From Betaproteobacteria bacterium (lineage in GTDB: Bacteria > Pseudomonadota > Gammaproteobacteria > Burkholderiales > SG8-39): DNA of 5,931 nt. The translations under genes and the position numbers were made by a program. The stretch is from assembly GCA_011391185.1 (NCBI GenBank), contig JAABRB010000229.1, positions 1 to 5,931 of the forward strand, in the 5' to 3' direction. This document shows, in pieces, positions 5,628 through 5,931 of this stretch; position 1 is the first letter of the stretch, and each line of letters starts with the position of its first letter. The notes below the pieces were generated by a model that was given only the letters and a program-made list of their open reading frames with translations, had not been told where the DNA came from and made no database searches.

Positions 5628-5931
5628 ATGAAAATCCTGCGAACCGTCGCCGAGCTGCGCGCCCATGTGGCGGCGCTCCAGCCCGTCGTCTTCGTGCCGA
5701 CCATGGGCAACCTCCATGAAGGACACCTGTCGCTCGTTCGCATCGCGCGGGCGCGCGGCGGATGCGTCGTCGCCAGCATCTTCGTGAACCGCCTGCAGTT
5801 CGGCCCGGCGGAGGATTTCGACACGTACCCGCGCACGTTCGATGCCGATTGCGCCGGGCTGGCGGATGCCGGCGTGGACATCGTGCTCGCGCCCGACGAG
5901 CGCGAGATCTATCAGGAGCCGCAGGAATTCC
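5628..5931 (+). CDS. panC: Pantothenate synthetase (pantoate-beta-alanine ligase), 3' end outside window
   Basis: PanC joins D-pantoate and beta-alanine with ATP, via a pantoyl-adenylate, to make pantothenate, the precursor of coenzyme A. The first 101 residues of about 280 are visible and the frame is open to the window end. The ATP-binding motif [15 protein letters not shown] (23-37) carries the HxxH-type pair H30 and H33. [11 protein letters not shown] (50-60) includes the pantoate-contacting Q57, followed by EDFDTYPRT (62-70) and [13 protein letters not shown] (83-95). Arg instead of Pro in FVN(R)LQF is a form I associate with betaproteobacteria. ATG 5628 is chosen because [11 protein letters not shown] matches usual PanC N-termini. 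An in-frame GTG three codons earlier (5619) is possible, and GAG at 5617-5619 could act as a ribosome site for the ATG. It is the last gene in the window, 63 bases after the kinase gene. panB, often its neighbour, does not precede it. Confidence 0.95.
   Translation, partial: MKILRTVAELRAHVAALQPVVFVPTMGNLHEGHLSLVRIARARGGCVVASIFVNRLQFGPAEDFDTYPRTFDADCAGLADAGVDIVLAPDEREIYQEPQEF

Overview
The window is a GC-rich (visibly well above 60% G+C), densely packed stretch of bacterial chromosome with seven protein-coding genes, all on the + strand. It has no RNA gene, mobile element, CRISPR array or long non-coding gap. The gene set and order (hda, a HAD-IB phosphatase, pcnB, folK, a deoxynucleoside kinase, panC) and details such as the [11 protein letters not shown] motif in PanC point to a betaproteobacterium. 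This placement rests on remembered family features, not on a search.

Layout. Bases 1-608 hold the 3' part of hda, the DnaA-regulating ATPase-like protein, whose N-terminus lies outside the window. Bases 605-1273 encode a HAD-IB (SerB-like) phosphatase. Bases 1270-2247 and 2244-3011 encode a BtuC/FecCD-type permease and its ABC ATPase, probably the membrane core of a cobalamin or siderophore importer without its binding protein. Bases 3008-4381 encode poly(A) polymerase PcnB. folK (4393-4878) follows after 11 bases. A deoxyadenosine/deoxyguanosine-type kinase (4923-5564) follows 44 bases later. The 5' third of panC (5628 to the window end) comes after a 63-base gap.

Organisation. The first five genes form an unbroken chain in which each start overlaps the previous stop by four bases (ATGA, TTGA, ATGA, TTGA). 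They are probably co-transcribed and translationally coupled. Spacing loosens after pcnB, and weak -10-like elements lie before the kinase gene and panC, so the 3' half may have its own promoters. Functionally the cluster mixes replication control (Hda), RNA turnover (PcnB), folate synthesis (FolK), dNTP salvage (kinase) and pantothenate/CoA synthesis (PanC).

No clearly novel system is visible. The most notable points are the importer pair placed inside an otherwise housekeeping cluster, the chain of four stop/start overlaps with two TTG starts, and the absence of panB immediately before panC.
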